A DNA stretch of 64,000 nucleotides. It comes from JACCVG01 sp963790245. GTDB taxonomy: Bacteria > Actinomycetota > Thermoleophilia > Solirubrobacterales > Thermoleophilaceae. The notes beneath the pieces are model-generated. The model made no database searches. It was not told the origin of the DNA and was given only the letters and a program-made list of their open reading frames with translations. Below are positions 43,135 to 51,230 of the stretch, in pieces. Position 1 is the stretch's first letter, and each line of letters begins with the position of its first letter. A program made the position numbers and the translations under genes. Location: contig CAWBNP010000002.1 in the NCBI GenBank assembly GCA_963790245.1, positions 1,922,001 through 1,986,000 on the forward strand, written 5' to 3'.

Positions 43135-43773
43135 GTGGACGACCTCGTGACCCAGGAGCGCCGGGCCGCATCCGGGGCGGCCGGTCTGCTCATCCTCCAC
43201 CACGGGCGCGGCAGCGACGAGCAGGATCTGATCGGGATCGCCGACCTGCTCGACCCGCAGCACCGGCTCCACGTTGTCGCCCCACGCGGTCCGTTGACGC
43301 TGCCCGGCTCGCCCGGCTTTCACTGGTACCGGGTCCCCCGGGTCGGCTATCCCGACCACGACACCTTCCACGCGGCCCGCGCGAGCCTGGCGGTGCTCCA
43401 CGACCGGCTCTGGGAACGCACCGGACTCGGCCCGCAGCAGACCGTGCTCGGTGGATTCTCGATGGGGTCGGTGATGAGCTACGCGCTCGGCATGGGCGTC
43501 GATCGTGCGGCGCCGGCCGGGGTTCTCGCGTTCTCGGGGTTCGTGCCGGTGGTCGAGGGCTGGCAACCGAGCCTCTCGGATCGCCCGGCTACGAGGGTCT
43601 TCATCGCGCACGGACGGCGTGATCCAGTGATGGAGATCGGGTTCGCCCGGCGCGCCCGCGACCTTGCCGTGTCGGCGGGTTTGGCTGTTGACTACCACGA
43701 GTCCGATGGCGCCCATCAGATCGATCCTGAGCACCTTTCTGCCGCCGCGAGCTGGCTCGCGGAGACGGTCTAA
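43135..43773 (+). CDS. Alpha/beta hydrolase, carboxylesterase/phospholipase family
   Basis: 212 residues. LLILHHGRGSDEQDLIGIADLL (oxyanion), VVAPRGPLTLPGSPGFHWYR, nucleophile elbow VLGGFSMGSVMSYAL, acid Asp in AHGRRDPVMEIG and His in ESDGAHQIDPEHL. All triad residues are present. It matches the YpfH/phospholipase-carboxylesterase family acting on small esters. Single gene with its own promoter. Confidence 0.88.
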   Translation: MDDLVTQERRAASGAAGLLILHHGRGSDEQDLIGIADLLDPQHRLHVVAPRGPLTLPGSPGFHWYRVPRVGYPDHDTFHAARASLAVLHDRLWERTGLGPQQTVLGGFSMGSVMSYALGMGVDRAAPAGVLAFSGFVPVVEGWQPSLSDRPATRVFIAHGRRDPVMEIGFARRARDLAVSAGLAVDYHESDGAHQIDPEHLSAAASWLAETV

Positions 43774-43840
43774 AAGACCGATCCGGCTTCACACCGGGAT
43801 GTGAGATGCTGCAGCCATCGCGCCCGCGGGGGACACGAAG

Positions 43841-44242
43841 TTGGTGCTACTGGCCGCCGGATTGATCTTCCTGTGGGCGTTGGCGCTCGGAATCCTGAAG
43901 TACCGGCAGATGGCCACTTCCGCAACCCATCTGGCGCACCCCTACGTCGACACGGCCCATCGCGCCGCGCTGCTCTATGCGTTCGCCACGACCATGCTCG
44001 CCGTCTTCGTCCAGTTCAGCGCGTGGAGCGAGACGGTCGACCTGATCGCGGCGTTCGCGTTGATCTTCTTCTTCGTCGCGGCGATCTTCGGCTACATGGT
44101 CCAGGGCATCAGGGCCAAGACCGACAACCAGTTCCGCGACGAGCCGCCCGGGCTGCATCCCTACATGTACGCGCTGATCCTCGGCGAGATCGGCGGCTTT
44201 GCGGTCCTGCTCGCCGGTTTCGTGCAGGCCCAGCTGCTCTGA
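43841..44242 (+). CDS. Small integral membrane protein, four helices
   Basis: 133 residues from TTG 43841 (GTG 43844 is an equal alternative). Helices: LLAAGLIFLWALALGIL, AALLYAFATTMLAVFVQF, TVDLIAAFALIFFFVAAIFGYMV and ALILGEIGGFAVLLAGFVQA. Between the first two is KYRQMATSATHLAHPYVDTAHR with several His residues, and a polar loop (RAKTDNQFRDEPPG) before the last. No named family; a metal or proton function of the His loop is speculation. Confidence 0.6.
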   Translation: MVLLAAGLIFLWALALGILKYRQMATSATHLAHPYVDTAHRAALLYAFATTMLAVFVQFSAWSETVDLIAAFALIFFFVAAIFGYMVQGIRAKTDNQFRDEPPGLHPYMYALILGEIGGFAVLLAGFVQAQLL

Positions 44243-44368
44243 GCCGGAGATGGAGATGGAGTCGCTCGCCCTGGGGGCCGATCATGATCAGGTCAACCGG
44301 GTCGTCGATCGCGACCGAGCACTGCGCCGACCCGCTAATGAGTGTCGGACGAAGTCGTCATCTGCTCG

Positions 44369-44977
44369 TCAGTCAATTTCGATCTCGTCGATCTCGATCG
44401 AGACGAGAGTGGGGCCTGGCAGCCCCCGGGGTGTGACGCGCCTGCGCGTCGCGAAGACGAGTCCGGCCACTGTTTCGTGGGCGAGGCAGCGGTTGCTCGC
44501 TCGCGCCCACCGCCCAAAGACCTCCGCCGTGTAGTCGACTCCGGCCACGAGTCCGTCCGCGTTGAGGCCGAAGACCTGCTGCCTGGAGTGAGTGGGGAAG
44601 TCGGGTGGGAAGGTTGCCCGGAGCCGCCGGTCCGGTAGCTCCTCTACGGACACCTCCGGACGGGCCAAGAGGAATGGCGTCGTCATGTAGTTCCAGAGGG
44701 CGTATCCGGCGAAGTGGACGACGTCCTCATCGGTCCAGCGTAACCGCCGGCTGATCCGGTCCGGGCGTCCGGCGTCGCCGTCAAAGACTCCGAGCTGGGC
44801 GAAGTCGACGCGCGGGCGTCGTGTGTCCAACGTGGCGTCGAGTTCGCGCAGAACCCCAGGCCGCCCCTTCGCTGCCATCGCGAGGCCACCGCAGCGCAGT
44901 CTCACGCGAATGCGCTCCACCGCTTCCCAGCGCGACAGGGTGCCGTGGGCGGCCAGCGTTTCGGCGAGCAGAGTCAT
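44369..44977 (-). CDS. Conserved hypothetical protein linked to an alpha/beta hydrolase
   Basis: 202 residues, cytoplasmic. RWEAVERIRVRLRCGGLAMAAKGRPG, DTRRPRVDFAQLGVFDGDAGRP, YALWNYMTTPFLLARPEVSVEEL and RLRATFPPDFPTHSRQQVFGLNADGLVAGVDYTAEVFG. The last part reads like a polyketide-cyclase/outer-membrane-assembly style beta sheet but I cannot assign it. ATG 44977 overlaps the hydrolase stop by four bases (ATGA), so it is translated from the same mRNA under the HxlR-type operator. The gene is frame-clean. Confidence 0.6.
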   Translation of the reverse strand: MTLLAETLAAHGTLSRWEAVERIRVRLRCGGLAMAAKGRPGVLRELDATLDTRRPRVDFAQLGVFDGDAGRPDRISRRLRWTDEDVVHFAGYALWNYMTTPFLLARPEVSVEELPDRRLRATFPPDFPTHSRQQVFGLNADGLVAGVDYTAEVFGRWARASNRCLAHETVAGLVFATRRRVTPRGLPGPTLVSIEIDEIEID

Positions 44978-45753
44978 GCAGCGGCGAGGAGACGGATGTC
45001 GGATGCCACCTCGTCGGGGCGCTCGGAGGGGAGGAAGTGGCCGGCTCCCTCGTAAACCGCCAGGCGGCTGCTCGGCGCGGCAGCAGCCGTCCGCTCCGCT
45101 TGGGAGAGAGGGAAGAATGGGTCCTTGTTTCCCCAGCCGACGAATACGGGCGCCTCAACACGACGCAGACTCTTCTCGAGGGGCGCATACAGTTCGCCCA
45201 GGTTGCGAAGCGCGTGGGTGAAAATCGTCGCGATTGCGGCGCGCTGCCGACTGTCGCCGAGGTAGAGCTGACGATCGAGCGGACACGACGAACCCTGCTT
45301 GAGCATCAGGGCGAGAAACGGGCCCGAGAACAGCGTACCTGCGGCGGGCCCCCCCGCGATCGGCCAAGTCACAGCGCGTATGGGCAGTGGTATCGGCGTG
45401 TCTGGAAAGGCGTTGGTGGCGAGGAGGCCGAGGGCACTGAGCAGATCTGGTCGCTGCGCCGCAAGCGCGAGGGCGACCGGTCCGCCGAAATCGTGCCCGA
45501 CGACGCACGCGCGCTCGATGCCGGATGCGTCGAGGGCGCCTGCCAGCGCGGTTGCTTGCTCATCGGCCCACAGCTCTTCAGCAGTCTCAGGCCGCGAGCT
45601 GGCGCCGAACCCGAGGAGGTCGGGCGCGACGACGCGGTGATCGCGAGCGAGATGCTCAGCTACGGCACCCCAGATCTGACCGGAGCCGGGAATCCCGTGG
45701 ATGAGCACGACCACGGAACCGCGGCTGCCCCATTGCTGAAGTTGGATCGTCAT
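44974..45753 (-). CDS. Alpha/beta hydrolase with Asp nucleophile (epoxide hydrolase/dehalogenase type)
   Basis: 259 residues. VVVLIHGIPGSGQIWGAVAEHL (oxyanion HGxP), VVAPDLLGFGASSRP, nucleophile elbow CVVGHDFGGPVALALA, acid WGNKDPFFPLS and His in YEGAGHFLPSERPDE. Asp in GHDFGG instead of Ser is typical of epoxide hydrolases and haloalkane or haloacetate dehalogenases, so a covalent alkyl-enzyme mechanism is likely. It is divergent from the HxlR-SCP2 regulator, and its start codon is adjacent to the operator dyad. Confidence 0.85.
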   Translation of the reverse strand: MTIQLQQWGSRGSVVVLIHGIPGSGQIWGAVAEHLARDHRVVAPDLLGFGASSRPETAEELWADEQATALAGALDASGIERACVVGHDFGGPVALALAAQRPDLLSALGLLATNAFPDTPIPLPIRAVTWPIAGGPAAGTLFSGPFLALMLKQGSSCPLDRQLYLGDSRQRAAIATIFTHALRNLGELYAPLEKSLRRVEAPVFVGWGNKDPFFPLSQAERTAAAAPSSRLAVYEGAGHFLPSERPDEVASDIRLLAAA

Positions 45754-45792
45754 ACTTGACTTATCTATAGTAGTCACTACAGTAAGTCAAGT
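45754..45792. promoter_or_regulatory. Operator with perfect 10-bp arms between hydrolase and HxlR regulator
   Basis: ACTTGACTTA and TAAGTCAAGT (45754-45763 and 45783-45792) flank a 19-base centre that contains a second dyad, GTAGT-C-ACTAC. TATAGT at 45766-45771 is a plus-strand -10 candidate and lies inside, so bound regulator would block both directions. The arms abut the hydrolase start and cover the regulator GTG. Confidence 0.75.
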
Positions 45793-46438
45793 GCGCTCCT
45801 ACAGCCAGTTCTGTGCTCTCGCGCGAGCGCTGGATATCCTCGGCGATCGCTGGACGCTCTTGGTTCTGCGGGAACTACTGCTCGGACCGCAGAGATTCAG
45901 CGACCTGTTGTCGGGGCTGCCTGGCATCGCGCCCAACCTTCTGACCGATCGACTGCGTGCACTTGAGAGTGAGGGCGTGATCGAGCGGAAGACGCTCCCG
46001 CCGCCGGCGGCCTCGCGCGTGTACAGGCTCACTGAGCGCGGCCGGAGACTCGAGCCGGCACTATTGGCGCTCGTGCGCTGGGGCATGGATCCGATGGCGG
46101 CCCCGCGCGAGGAAGAGGCCCGGCAGCCCCGCTGGTACGCAATCGCACTCAATGCGGCATTCACGCCGGACCACGCGCGTGGCGACGAGGAGGACTACCA
46201 GTTCGAGGTCGGCGGCACGGCGTTTCATCTGCGCGTAAAGGACGGACGATGTCAAGCGCACGACGGCCACGCGCCCGCAGCCGCATTCACGCTGCGGTGC
46301 ACGCTCGACGAATTCTTTGCGATCGCAACAGGCAGCGACAGTCCCACATCCGACCAGATCACGGGCAGTAGGAGCGCATTCAGGCGCTTCCGCAGGACAT
46401 TCCCGTTTCCCGCGGTGGAGGCGAGTAACGTCTCCTAG
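45791..46438 (+). CDS. HxlR family transcriptional regulator with SCP2-like C-terminal domain
   Basis: 215 residues. Residues 1-100 are a winged helix of the HxlR type: CALARALDILGDRWTLLVLRELLLGPQRFSDLLSGLPGIAPNLLTDRLRALESEGVIER and YRLTERGRRLEPALLALVRWG. Residues 125-205 resemble an SCP2 sterol-carrier domain (FEVGGTAFHLRVKDGRCQA, FTLRCTLDEFFAIATGSDSP), a hydrophobic-ligand pocket. It therefore looks like a ligand-sensing repressor of the divergent hydrolase operon and of itself. Base and codon use here is less GC-biased than in neighbouring genes, consistent with later acquisition. Confidence 0.87.
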   Translation: MRSYSQFCALARALDILGDRWTLLVLRELLLGPQRFSDLLSGLPGIAPNLLTDRLRALESEGVIERKTLPPPAASRVYRLTERGRRLEPALLALVRWGMDPMAAPREEEARQPRWYAIALNAAFTPDHARGDEEDYQFEVGGTAFHLRVKDGRCQAHDGHAPAAAFTLRCTLDEFFAIATGSDSPTSDQITGSRSAFRRFRRTFPFPAVEASNVS

Positions 46439-46520
46439 CTGCTGGGCCAGCCCACCCGATCCGATGGGGTGCCGCTGCGACGACTGGCAGTGCTACCAGC
46501 CCCGGATGAGCCCGGCGCAG

Positions 46521-47504
46521 CTACGCCCCGTCCTCGCCGGGCAGCAACTGGTTCGTGTAGGACGCCCCGTCGGGCTCGTTCTCCAGCAGGCCCGCTTCGA
46601 TCATGAACTCGGCGAAGGCCTCGCGCTCGGTTGGGATCTGCCAGCCGTAGGGGCGACCTTCGGGCGGGAGGAAGAGCGGGAGGGTCTTGTCGACCACGGC
46701 TCGCTGGAGCTCGGGGTCGAGGTCGGGGTTGGCCTCGAGCAGCGCCTCGATCGCGGTGTCGGGGTCGGCCGCCAAGTCCGCCGTTCCCTCCGCGAGCGCG
46801 GCGACGAACTTACGCAGCGGCTCTGGGTCCTCCTCGAGGCGGTCGGAGTTGGCGACCAGCACCAGTTCGTCGTAGCTCGGGACTCCCGCCTCCTCGATCC
46901 GGATCACGCGCGGGTCGCGACCGCGCAGCTCGAGGTCGGTCCCCTCGTAGTTCCAGAACGCCCCCAACACCGCGTCGGCCTTGGCGGTTAGCAGCCCGGG
47001 AACGAGGTTGAACCCGAGATTCCTTTGGCGAACGGTCTCGGAGTCGACCTCGGCCTCGCTGAGGATCGCCTCGAGAAACGCCGACTGGTAGTCGATCCCC
47101 GCGGTGCCGACGGTCTTGCCCTCGAGGTCCGCCGCCGTCTTGACCCCGCCTTCGGGAAGCGAGATGACCGAGGTCAGTGGCTCGCCGACGATCGCGGCGA
47201 TCGAGGTGACCGGCAGCCCCTCGTCGCGGGCCCGCAGCACCTCGGGCTCGTAGGAGATCGCGAGGTCGACACGCCCGGCCGCGACCTGACGGATCGGTGC
47301 CGCCGGGTCCGAGGGCTGGCGGATGGTGACCTCGAGGCCCGAGTCGGCGAAGTGGCCGCCGCCTTCGGTGGCGTAGATCCCCGCGTGGTCGGCGTTGGGG
47401 AAGTAGTCGAGCATCAGCGAGAGCTCGCCCGGCGACTCCTGGGCGCCGCCTCCGCACCCGGCCAGGGCGCCCGACGTCGCGATCGCGATCAACGCTTTCC
47501 TCAT
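46521..47504 (-). CDS. thiY: Thiamine-precursor (HMP-type) ABC substrate-binding lipoprotein
   Basis: 327 residues. Lipoprotein signal with lipobox ALAGCGGG; LSLMLDYFPNADHAGIYATEGGGHF is the NMT1/THI5-like N-terminus (the LDxxPNxxHxG motif of pyrimidine-binding proteins). DLAISYEPEVLRARDEG, VGTAGIDYQSAFLEAIL, LGAFWNYEGTDLELRG complete the fold. Under a TPP riboswitch with ABC permease and ATPase it should capture N-formyl-4-amino-5-aminomethyl-2-methylpyrimidine or HMP outside the membrane. ATG 47504 overlaps the thiX stop. Confidence 0.92.
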   Translation of the reverse strand: MRKALIAIATSGALAGCGGGAQESPGELSLMLDYFPNADHAGIYATEGGGHFADSGLEVTIRQPSDPAAPIRQVAAGRVDLAISYEPEVLRARDEGLPVTSIAAIVGEPLTSVISLPEGGVKTAADLEGKTVGTAGIDYQSAFLEAILSEAEVDSETVRQRNLGFNLVPGLLTAKADAVLGAFWNYEGTDLELRGRDPRVIRIEEAGVPSYDELVLVANSDRLEEDPEPLRKFVAALAEGTADLAADPDTAIEALLEANPDLDPELQRAVVDKTLPLFLPPEGRPYGWQIPTEREAFAEFMIEAGLLENEPDGASYTNQLLPGEDGA

Positions 47505-48256
47505 CTCTCCGCCTCCGTTCGATTCCAGGGGATCAGCCACCGCTCGAGTAGCGCGACAAGCGCGAACAGAGCGACGGCCATCACGGTCAAGATCAGGACG
47601 CCCGCATACACGCGCGGTGTCTGCAGTTGGTTGTTGGCGAGCAGCACGAGCCGTCCGAGGCCCGAGTCGGCCCCGGCCCACTCGCCGAACACGGCGCCGA
47701 TCACCGACACGCTCGCGGCGACCTTCAGGCCGCTGAAGAGGGCGGGGAGCGCGCCCGGGAGCTCGACCTTGCGCAGGGTCGTCAGGCGGCTCGCGCCCAT
47801 GCTCCGCATCAGGCGCAGCAGCGCCGGGTCGCTAGCTCGCAAGCCGTCGAGCGTGTTGACCGCGAGCGGGAAGAAGCTGATCAGGGCGACGATCGCCAGC
47901 TTCGGCCCGATGCCGTAATCGAAGGCGAGCACGAACAGCGGCGCCAGAACGACGATCGGGATCGCCTGGGAAGCGACCATCACGGGGTAGGCCGCCTCGC
48001 GTAGCGGACGCCAGAGGTGCATCACGATTGCGCTTCCCACGCCCACCGGTACCGCGATCAGGAGGCCGAGGACGACCTCGACCAGCGTGACCCCCGCATT
48101 GGCGAGCAGCAGGTCACGGTCTTCTAGGAAGGCGTCGACGGTCGCCCCCGGTGAGGAGAGAACGAGGTCGTCGACCGCGTCGAGCGACGCCAGTCCCCAC
48201 CAGATCGCGACCACGAGGGCGAGCAACAGAACGGGTAGGGCGATGCGCCGGATCAC
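47501..48256 (-). CDS. thiX: Thiamine-precursor ABC permease
   Basis: 251 residues with six helices. ALPVLLLALVVAIWWGLASL, LLANAGVTLVEVVLGLLIAVPVG, YPVMVASQAIPIVVLAPLFVLAFDYG and the EAA loop MRSMGASRLTTLRKVELPGALPALFSGLKV are typical of SsuC/ThiX permeases. GTG 48256 overlaps the ATPase stop (48253). The frame is open upstream but lies inside the ATPase gene. Confidence 0.9.
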   Translation of the reverse strand: MIRRIALPVLLLALVVAIWWGLASLDAVDDLVLSSPGATVDAFLEDRDLLLANAGVTLVEVVLGLLIAVPVGVGSAIVMHLWRPLREAAYPVMVASQAIPIVVLAPLFVLAFDYGIGPKLAIVALISFFPLAVNTLDGLRASDPALLRLMRSMGASRLTTLRKVELPGALPALFSGLKVAASVSVIGAVFGEWAGADSGLGRLVLLANNQLQTPRVYAGVLILTVMAVALFALVALLERWLIPWNRTEAER

Positions 48257-49014
48257 GGCCGCAGCGCCTCGAGCGCTTGTTCCCGGAGGCCGACGAACGC
48301 CGGGTCGGTGACCGTCTCCAGGCGCGGCCGCGGCCGGGCGAATGGGACATCGAGCTCCAGGACGACCCTCCCTGGCCGCTTCGAGAGCACCGCGACCCGG
48401 TCCGCGAGAAACAGCGCCTCCTCGACGTCGTGGGTCACGGTGACGACCGTCCGCGGCTCGTCGCTCAGCGCCCCGGCCAGCCACTCCTGCATCTCGGCGC
48501 GCGTAATCGAATCGAGCGCCGCGAAGGGCTCGTCAAGCAGCAGCACGGGCCGCTCGGGCAGCAGGGTGCGTAGGAACGCGACCCGCTGGCGCATGCCGCC
48601 CGAGAGCGCAGCCGGGCTGCTGCGCTCGAACTCGCCGAGCCCAAAGCGCTCGAACAGCGGCTCGGCGCGGGTGCGCGCCTCCGGAGGGGCGACGCCGACG
48701 CACTCCAGCGCCAATGCGGCGTTGCCCAGTGCGTCGCGCCAAGGCAGCAGCAGGTCGCGCTGGGGCATGTAGGAACAAGCGCGCAACCGCTCGCCACTCG
48801 CCTGCCGACCCCCGATCGAGACCTCGCCTGCGTCTGCCTCGGCGAGGCCCGCGATCAGCTCGAGCAACGTCGACTTGCCGCAGCCCGACGGTCCGACAAG
48901 CGCTACGAACTCACCTTCGGCGACCTCCAGATCGAGTCCGTCCAGCGCAGTGACGGGTGCTCCGCGACGGTCGGCCGGTGGATGGACGTGACGGATCGCG
49001 TTGAGCGTGACGAT
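48253..49014 (-). CDS. thiZ: Thiamine-precursor ABC ATPase, start codon non-canonical
   Basis: 253 residues. LDGLDLEVAEGEFVALVGPSGCGKSTLLELIAGL (Walker A), YMPQRDLLLPWRDALGN (Q-loop), ALSGGMRQRVAFLRTLL (signature), VLLLDEPFAALDSIT (Walker B) and VTVTHDVEEALFLADR (switch). The frame is clean, but no ATG, GTG or TTG occurs in it before Walker A. The best candidate is ATC at 49014, six or seven bases after the riboswitch-adjacent GGGAG; an indel is the alternative. Confidence 0.88.
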   Translation of the reverse strand: MVTLNAIRHVHPPADRRGAPVTALDGLDLEVAEGEFVALVGPSGCGKSTLLELIAGLAEADAGEVSIGGRQASGERLRACSYMPQRDLLLPWRDALGNAALALECVGVAPPEARTRAEPLFERFGLGEFERSSPAALSGGMRQRVAFLRTLLPERPVLLLDEPFAALDSITRAEMQEWLAGALSDEPRTVVTVTHDVEEALFLADRVAVLSKRPGRVVLELDVPFARPRPRLETVTDPAFVGLREQALEALRP

Positions 49015-49020
49015 GCGATT

Positions 49021-49112
49021 TCTCCCTTCGCTGGCATGACCCAGATCAGGTTCGTCGGGTCGGCGCCAGGCAGCGCCCTCTCAGCCCCTTCGACGGGGAC
49101 CCCCCGGTAGAA
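49021..49112 (-). ncRNA. TPP riboswitch (THI element)
   Basis: On the minus strand the two conserved cores are present: CTGAGA (49079-49084), preceded by a GGGG stem, and ACCTGATCTGGGT (49039-49051) followed by CATGCCAGCGAAGGGA. This is the standard TPP aptamer order. AGCGAAGGGAG contains the Shine-Dalgarno sequence for thiZ, so thiamine pyrophosphate would hide the ribosome site: translational control of the thiZXY operon. Confidence 0.95.
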
Positions 49113-49147
49113 GCCGCACGCTATCGGATCGCGCGCGGGCGCCGGGA

Positions 49148-51214
49148 TCAGCGGGCTTCAGGCGCGCGCAGGAGCAGCAGCCGATCGCTGGCCGCGACCT
49201 GGTCGAACCCCGCCGAGCGCGCCCAAGCGCCCTCTTGGACCGGCGGGACCCCCGGGCGACCGGTTCCGACGATCAGGTAGTCGAAATCGCCCTGCTCGAC
49301 GGCGGCTTGGAAGGTCTCGCGGTCGGGATAGCGATGCAGGACGTGCTCGATTTCGCGGGCGACGTAGACCACCTCGTTCCCCAGCCGTGGCCCGAAGGCG
49401 GGCAGCACCGGAGCCGCCCCGGCGTCGGTCCAGACTCCCGCCAGCCCGATCCGGTTGCCCGTCGGAGCTTGCGTGGCGATCGCGTCGAAGACCGGATCGG
49501 CCGTGCGGTAGCGCTCGTCGTTGAAGCGAGTCTGGGTGAGGTGGCCGGCGCCGATTGCGCCAATCACCAGCAGGACGGCAATCGCGCCGATCACGGTCCG
49601 TCGTCCGCTTCGAGCGATCAGGACCAGGACCCCGAGCAAGGCGAGCGCGCCGAGCGCCGTCAACCAATCGGAGAGCAGCAGCACGGGCCCATCGGACTGC
49701 GCTCCCGAGGCGAGGATCAGCGAGTCGACCACGGCCGCCAGCGCGACGGCGCTCCAGGCCACGGCGAGCGACCCACGCAGTGACACGGCCCATGCCGCCA
49801 GCGGCGCGGCGACCAGCAGCGCCGGCAGCCCGTAACGGGTGCCCGCTCCCACGAGGACCGGCATCCCGGCAGGTCCGCCGGCGGTGTAGGGCGTCACCGC
49901 GTACGCGACCAGCAGCAGCACGAAGCAGACGGCCCCCGCCCGGACGAGGCCGGCTGAGGGGAGCTGGCGGCGCCGGACGGCGACGATCCCCGCGCCTAAC
50001 GCCCCGGCGATCAGGAGCACGCCCGTCAACGCCCAGGCCTGCCGGAACTGGGGCAGGATGTATCCGGCCCAGACGTCCGGCTGGGCGAGATAGCCGGCCA
50101 GCGTGAAGCCCGCGGCGGCGCGGACCGGGTCGGGTGGGGCGCCGAAGATCGTCAAGCCGAACGGCGCGAGTTCGACGGGGAACACCGGGTTGCCCGACTC
50201 GACGAGGTTGCGCAGCATCCAGATTCCGCCGCTGAGCGCGATCACGCCGATCAGAGCGGCCGCTTGACGGGCGAGCGCGGCGAGGCCGTCCCTCGCGAGC
50301 AGCCTGGCTCCGATCCAGACCACAACCACGACGGCTACCGCCGACACCCCATACCACTTGGTCCCCAGGGCGATCCCGAGCCCGAGGCCACCGAGGATCA
50401 ACTCGGCGGTGGACCCGCTCGTGCGATGGCGGGCCAGGAACAGCAGCCCGACGGCGAGCCCGAACACGGCGAGCGTGTCGACAAGCCCGGCTGCCAGCGA
50501 GGAGATCGACAGCGCCGGCACCGCCATCATCAGGCACCCGGCGGCGATCGCGGCCGACCTGGCCGCGTCCAGCCGCCGCGCCAGCGCGTACGCCGCCACG
50601 CCGGCGAGGATCCAGAACGGGTACATCACCAAGTGGGCGAGAAAGTCGTTGCTCCAGGGGAGCGTCACCGCGAGCAGCAGCACGTCGCCGGAGTTGGGGT
50701 AGTGGCCGGGGGAGACGTTGGGCAGGAAGACGTCGATTTGCCAGAGCGAGCCGGTCGCGAGCCAGCCGGCCACCTGGGGTAGGTGGAAGGCCGAGAAGTC
50801 GATCGAACTCGGAACGACCACGAGCCGGCTGCGCAGCACGGCGAGGCCGTAGAGGATGACCAGCCCGAGCGTGGCAACGGCGAGCAGCCGCGCGGCAACC
50901 GGGTCCCGGGGCTGCTCGCGAACCGCCGTTTCGAGGTCTGGCCCCGACGACTCGACCCGGCGGCAGAACCAAGCCCCGGCGAGCACCAACAGCGAGCTCG
51001 CCAGAACGGCTGCGACCGAGAGCAGTCCCAGGGCGAGCGGGACCACATGGACAGCGAACACCGCGACGGTCGCGATCAGCGCGACAGCGAGGATCCGCTC
51101 GGCGCCCGAGAGCAACGGCAGCCGGCGCCGCTCGATCAGCGCGGCGGCGGCCAGGCAGGCCGCGAGCATCGTCACGAACGGGAGCAGGCCAGCGAGGTAG
51201 TCGCCCGGGGGCAT
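49148..51214 (-). CDS. Polytopic membrane protein, GT-C glycosyltransferase-like
   Basis: 688 residues with about 14 hydrophobic helices and a soluble C-terminal part (from about residue 570: DERYRTADPVFDAIATQAPTGNRIGLAG). A loop after the third helix region reads VPSSIDFSAFHLPQVAGWLATGSLWQIDVF and VSPGHYPNSGDVLLL, with acidic residues in the first large extracytoplasmic loop as in GT39/GT-C enzymes. NLVESGNPVFPVELAPFG and PYTAGGPAGMPVLVGAGTRYGLPAL are further loops. It is likely a polyprenyl-phosphate-sugar transferase of the envelope; this rests on topology rather than a defined catalytic motif. Confidence 0.65.
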   Translation of the reverse strand: MPPGDYLAGLLPFVTMLAACLAAAALIERRRLPLLSGAERILAVALIATVAVFAVHVVPLALGLLSVAAVLASSLLVLAGAWFCRRVESSGPDLETAVREQPRDPVAARLLAVATLGLVILYGLAVLRSRLVVVPSSIDFSAFHLPQVAGWLATGSLWQIDVFLPNVSPGHYPNSGDVLLLAVTLPWSNDFLAHLVMYPFWILAGVAAYALARRLDAARSAAIAAGCLMMAVPALSISSLAAGLVDTLAVFGLAVGLLFLARHRTSGSTAELILGGLGLGIALGTKWYGVSAVAVVVVVWIGARLLARDGLAALARQAAALIGVIALSGGIWMLRNLVESGNPVFPVELAPFGLTIFGAPPDPVRAAAGFTLAGYLAQPDVWAGYILPQFRQAWALTGVLLIAGALGAGIVAVRRRQLPSAGLVRAGAVCFVLLLVAYAVTPYTAGGPAGMPVLVGAGTRYGLPALLVAAPLAAWAVSLRGSLAVAWSAVALAAVVDSLILASGAQSDGPVLLLSDWLTALGALALLGVLVLIARSGRRTVIGAIAVLLVIGAIGAGHLTQTRFNDERYRTADPVFDAIATQAPTGNRIGLAGVWTDAGAAPVLPAFGPRLGNEVVYVAREIEHVLHRYPDRETFQAAVEQGDFDYLIVGTGRPGVPPVQEGAWARSAGFDQVAASDRLLLLRAPEAR

Positions 51215-51223
51215 CGCCAGCTG

Positions 51224-51229
51224 ACTCTA
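51224..51229 (-). promoter_or_regulatory. -10 element of the GT-C-like gene
   Basis: TAGAGT on the minus strand, nine bases before ATG 51214, just upstream of the CoxE stop codon. Confidence 0.45.
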
Positions 51230-51230
51230 G

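Noticed and set aside
46441..46520. Short segment with a CRCDDWQC-like peptide and small dyads between the HxlR and thiY genes
   Set aside because: No stable start, length or hairpin that stands out; I see only intergenic sequence, possibly a weak terminator for the two convergent genes.
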